A stretch of 64,000 nt of DNA from an uncultured Traorella sp. Lineage in GTDB: Bacteria > Bacillota_I > Bacilli_A > Erysipelotrichales > Erysipelotrichaceae. The DNA lies in NCBI GenBank assembly GCA_944324265.1, contig CALUVS010000001.1, positions 1-64,000 on the forward strand. The letters run 5' to 3'. Both the position numbers and the translations under genes were made by a program. Shown piece by piece: positions 62,059-64,000 of this stretch. How positions within the stretch are numbered: position 1 is the first letter of the stretch; every line of letters begins with the position of its first letter. The notes beneath the pieces were generated by a model, which was not told the DNA's origin, did not search any database, and saw nothing but the letters and a program-made list of their open reading frames with translations.

Positions 62059-62898
62059 CTAATGCTTTCTGTTATATATCTTATTCATTAATTCATTGAT
62101 TATTTGTTGATCTATATCAATTTTATTGATTTCAGCATTCATTTTCTCAAAAAGATCTTCAACTCTTTTTTTTGCCTGATCAATGCCCAATAATGAGACA
62201 TACGTAACTTTGTTGTTCTGAATATCACTTAGGCTTTTGCCCATCGTTTCTTCATTGCTTTCAATATCGAGAATATCATCTTGTATCTGGAAAGCTTCTC
62301 CTAACAGATAACCGATTTTTTCCCAGATCGGCAGATCTGTTTCATGATGACTCAACAGAGCTCCGCAAAGCAAAGGAAGTGTCAATAAACAGCCTGTTTT
62401 ATAATGATCGGTATGCAGACAGCTTTCCATTGTCGCATTTGGATTGTCTTGATTCTGCAGATCACAGATCTGTCCATAAATCATGCCATCAGCACCGCTC
62501 ATCTTCGCAAATAATGCGACAAGCTGAAGATTGATGGAAGCATCCTCACAAGCAGAAGCAGCCATCAAAAAGGCTTGCGTCAACAAGGCATCTCCTGCCA
62601 GCATAGCTGTAGCTTCATCAAATTGAATATGACAGGTAGGCTTGCCCCTTCGCAGATCATCATTGTCCATGCAGGGCAGATCATCATGAATCAAAGAGTA
62701 AGTATGAATCATTTCAATGCCTATAGCCGCTTTGTATCCGATTTTTTCATCGCATCCATAAGCTCTTAAAACAGAAAAAAGCAGCTGCGGACGAATACGC
62801 TTTCCGCCGGCACATAAAGAATAAAGCATCGCATCTTTGACTTTTGAATCCATCAATGAATCCAGACAATGTGTCAATGCATTCTCAAAATCATTCAT
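62059..62898 (-). CDS. ispA: Geranyl/farnesyl diphosphate synthase
   Basis: The 279-residue prenyltransferase has the first Asp-rich motif DDLPCMDNDD and the second DDILDIE, plus GGKRIRPQL. It makes farnesyl diphosphate from IPP and DMAPP, completing the pathway of Dxs, IspG and IspH. The ATG at 62898 is chosen because GGAGAAG lies just upstream and overlaps the xseB end by 8 nt; ATG 62910 is an alternative. Confidence 0.94.
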   Translation of the reverse strand: MNDFENALTHCLDSLMDSKVKDAMLYSLCAGGKRIRPQLLFSVLRAYGCDEKIGYKAAIGIEMIHTYSLIHDDLPCMDNDDLRRGKPTCHIQFDEATAMLAGDALLTQAFLMAASACEDASINLQLVALFAKMSGADGMIYGQICDLQNQDNPNATMESCLHTDHYKTGCLLTLPLLCGALLSHHETDLPIWEKIGYLLGEAFQIQDDILDIESNEETMGKSLSDIQNNKVTYVSLLGIDQAKKRVEDLFEKMNAEINKIDIDQQIINELMNKIYNRKH

Positions 62899-63100
62899 GT
62901 TCTTCTCCATTGTAATCATTCATCAGCTGATTGATCTTTTCTTCAAAGCCTTTGAGCTGTTGATCACATGAATTGACTAATTTCAATCCCTCTTCAAAAA
63001 CAGCAATAGCTTCTTCTAATTCAATTTCATTTTTCTCTAAAAGACTGATTATTTCCTCAATGCGATTCATGGATTGTTTAAATGTTTTTTCCTGTTCCAT
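62891..63100 (-). CDS. xseB: Exodeoxyribonuclease VII small subunit
   Basis: The 69-residue helical protein has the XseB pattern FKQSMNRIEEIISLLEKNEIELEEAIAVFEEG. It binds XseA to form exonuclease VII, which degrades single-stranded DNA. ATG 63100 (or 63103) follows AAAGGAGAAAG; a frame opening at 63145 is rejected as too long. It overlaps both xseA and ispA. Confidence 0.93.
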   Translation of the reverse strand: MEQEKTFKQSMNRIEEIISLLEKNEIELEEAIAVFEEGLKLVNSCDQQLKGFEEKINQLMNDYNGEEHE

Positions 63101-64000
63101 CATCTTTCTCCTTTGATAATATTTGTGAAGTGATTCGTCCGTCACTTACCTGTGTCGTTAAGATTGAACCAACGGATACTTCCTCTACGCTTTTGATCAA
63201 ATGCTCATCAGCAAAACTTAGTGTATAGCCTCTGGATAATATTTTCAGCGGTGAAAAAGCATCCAGCAGCAATGCCTGATGGCTTAACTGCTTTCTTGCA
63301 AAATGAAAAACATATTGCATCTGTGTTTCCAGCAATTGTTTTGACTGTGCAATATCTGCTTGATTTTTATCATAAATTGACAATGCCAATGCACTCAGCT
63401 GTTTTTGAAAATGCATCAGCTGCATCTCCTCTTTTTTCACCGTATCATAAAAATGCAGTAATTTTTCTCTTTGAATATCCAGCTGCATGACATCACTCAA
63501 TATATAACTGAGAGGATCGGTAATCCAGTGATGAGCTTTGATTCTGTCCAATCGCATCTTTTCGGAACGAATACGGGTATTCAAAGCTTGTTCCATTCGT
63601 TTTTTCATTGTATTGAGCTGCTGGATCACTTCATTGATCTGAGGAGTGACCAATTCAGCTGCTGCAGTCGGTGTAGGTGCTCGTTTATCAGAGACATAAT
63701 CAATCAATGTCGTATCTGTCTCATGTCCGACACCGCTGACAATGGGTGTAATACATTGGCTGACACAGCGAGCCAATGCTTCTGAATTAAAACACCAAAG
63801 ATCTTCAATGGATCCGCCGCCACGGACAACCAAAATAACATCATGATGCATTGCATCTGCTTTCTGCAATGTTTTGATAATTTCTGCATCCGCCCCTGCT
63901 CCCTGCACTGTTGTCGGATAAAAGGTAACACGAGCCAATGGCCATCTTCTTTTTAAAGTGGTCAGTACATCTTGTGTAGCCGCCCCTTCTTTAGCTGAAA
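63078..64000 (-). CDS. xseA: Exodeoxyribonuclease VII large subunit, 5' end outside the window
   Basis: The C-terminal 307 residues are present, and the frame stays open to the window edge with sequence GAATQDVLTTLKRRWPLARV, a conserved XseA region, so the gene begins beyond 64000. The catalytic segment VVRGGGSIEDLWCFN, SGVGHETDTTLIDYV and RAPTPTAAAE follow, then a long coiled coil and ILSRGYTLSF near the C-terminus. It overlaps xseB by 23 nt. Confidence 0.95.
   Translation of the reverse strand, partial: SAKEGAATQDVLTTLKRRWPLARVTFYPTTVQGAGADAEIIKTLQKADAMHHDVILVVRGGGSIEDLWCFNSEALARCVSQCITPIVSGVGHETDTTLIDYVSDKRAPTPTAAAELVTPQINEVIQQLNTMKKRMEQALNTRIRSEKMRLDRIKAHHWITDPLSYILSDVMQLDIQREKLLHFYDTVKKEEMQLMHFQKQLSALALSIYDKNQADIAQSKQLLETQMQYVFHFARKQLSHQALLLDAFSPLKILSRGYTLSFADEHLIKSVEEVSVGSILTTQVSDGRITSQILSKEKDDGTGKNI

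Overview
The window is a gene-dense, moderately AT-rich chromosome segment of a spore-forming low-GC Gram-positive bacterium (Firmicutes/Bacillota). Gene families and order follow the Bacillus subtilis core closely: dacB-spmA-spmB-rluB; yqfC-yqfD-phoH-ybeY-dgkA-cdd-era-recO; dnaG-rpoD-trmK with ispH-cshB-nfo; cmk-der-gpsA-spoIVA-hup; spoIIM-xerD-deoB; and xseA-xseB-ispA-dxs-tlyA...recN-spoIVB-spo0A. The single eukaryote-like GlyS, the missing pgpH (yqfF) and the mixture of clostridial and bacilli traits suggest an Erysipelotrichia-type organism. That placement is inference. No tRNA, rRNA, CRISPR, prophage or insertion sequence was seen.

Layout. 1-7.4 kb: end of an unknown gene, a GNAT acetyltransferase, DnaE, the TldD/TldE protease pair and a PHP phosphoesterase. 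7.4-15.5 kb: the sporulation cell-wall operon (DacB-like, SpmA, SpmB), RNA-modification genes (RluB, RsmE, MtaB), MurE, DeoC and RpsU. 15.5-26.6 kb: the YqfC/YqfD-PhoH-YbeY-DgkA-Cdd-Era-RecO island, then GlyS, DnaG, RpoD and TrmK. The usual pgpH position holds a frameshifted GNAT gene and a small C39-like protein. 26.6-31 kb: IspH and IspG of the MEP isoprenoid pathway flank a DEAD helicase and endonuclease IV, with a candidate small RNA between nfo and ispG. 31-38 kb: an elongation PBP, ribosomal protein L33, an MBL hydrolase and a complete comGA-GG competence pseudopilus operon containing a 58-residue ComGE. 38-47.6 kb: EF-P with an abnormal tip loop, an FMN riboswitch controlling RibU, Cmk-Der-GpsA, SpoIVA, HU, a YugP protease and a secreted Ig-like protein. 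47.7-64 kb is almost wholly minus strand: Mrp, DeoB, XerD, SpoIIM, DinB, an ECF S-component with a metallophosphoesterase, Spo0A, SpoIVB, RecN, TlyA, Dxs, IspA, XseB and XseA (cut by the window end).

Together the genes cover replication and repair, tRNA/rRNA modification, isoprenoid and peptidoglycan precursor synthesis and sporulation control. Transcription signals are unusually legible: near-consensus -10 boxes sit only 13-18 nt before start codons, so leaders are just long enough for a Shine-Dalgarno sequence. dnaE, the PBP gene and dinB have a -10 box only 6-7 nt from the AUG and no Shine-Dalgarno, which predicts leaderless mRNAs. The most interesting elements are a candidate C-rich-loop sRNA behind PhoB/PhoP-like direct repeats (29797-29998), a combined terminator/sigma-G promoter/Shine-Dalgarno element before spoIVB (56802-56846), and EF-P with Met at the normally modified tip position.
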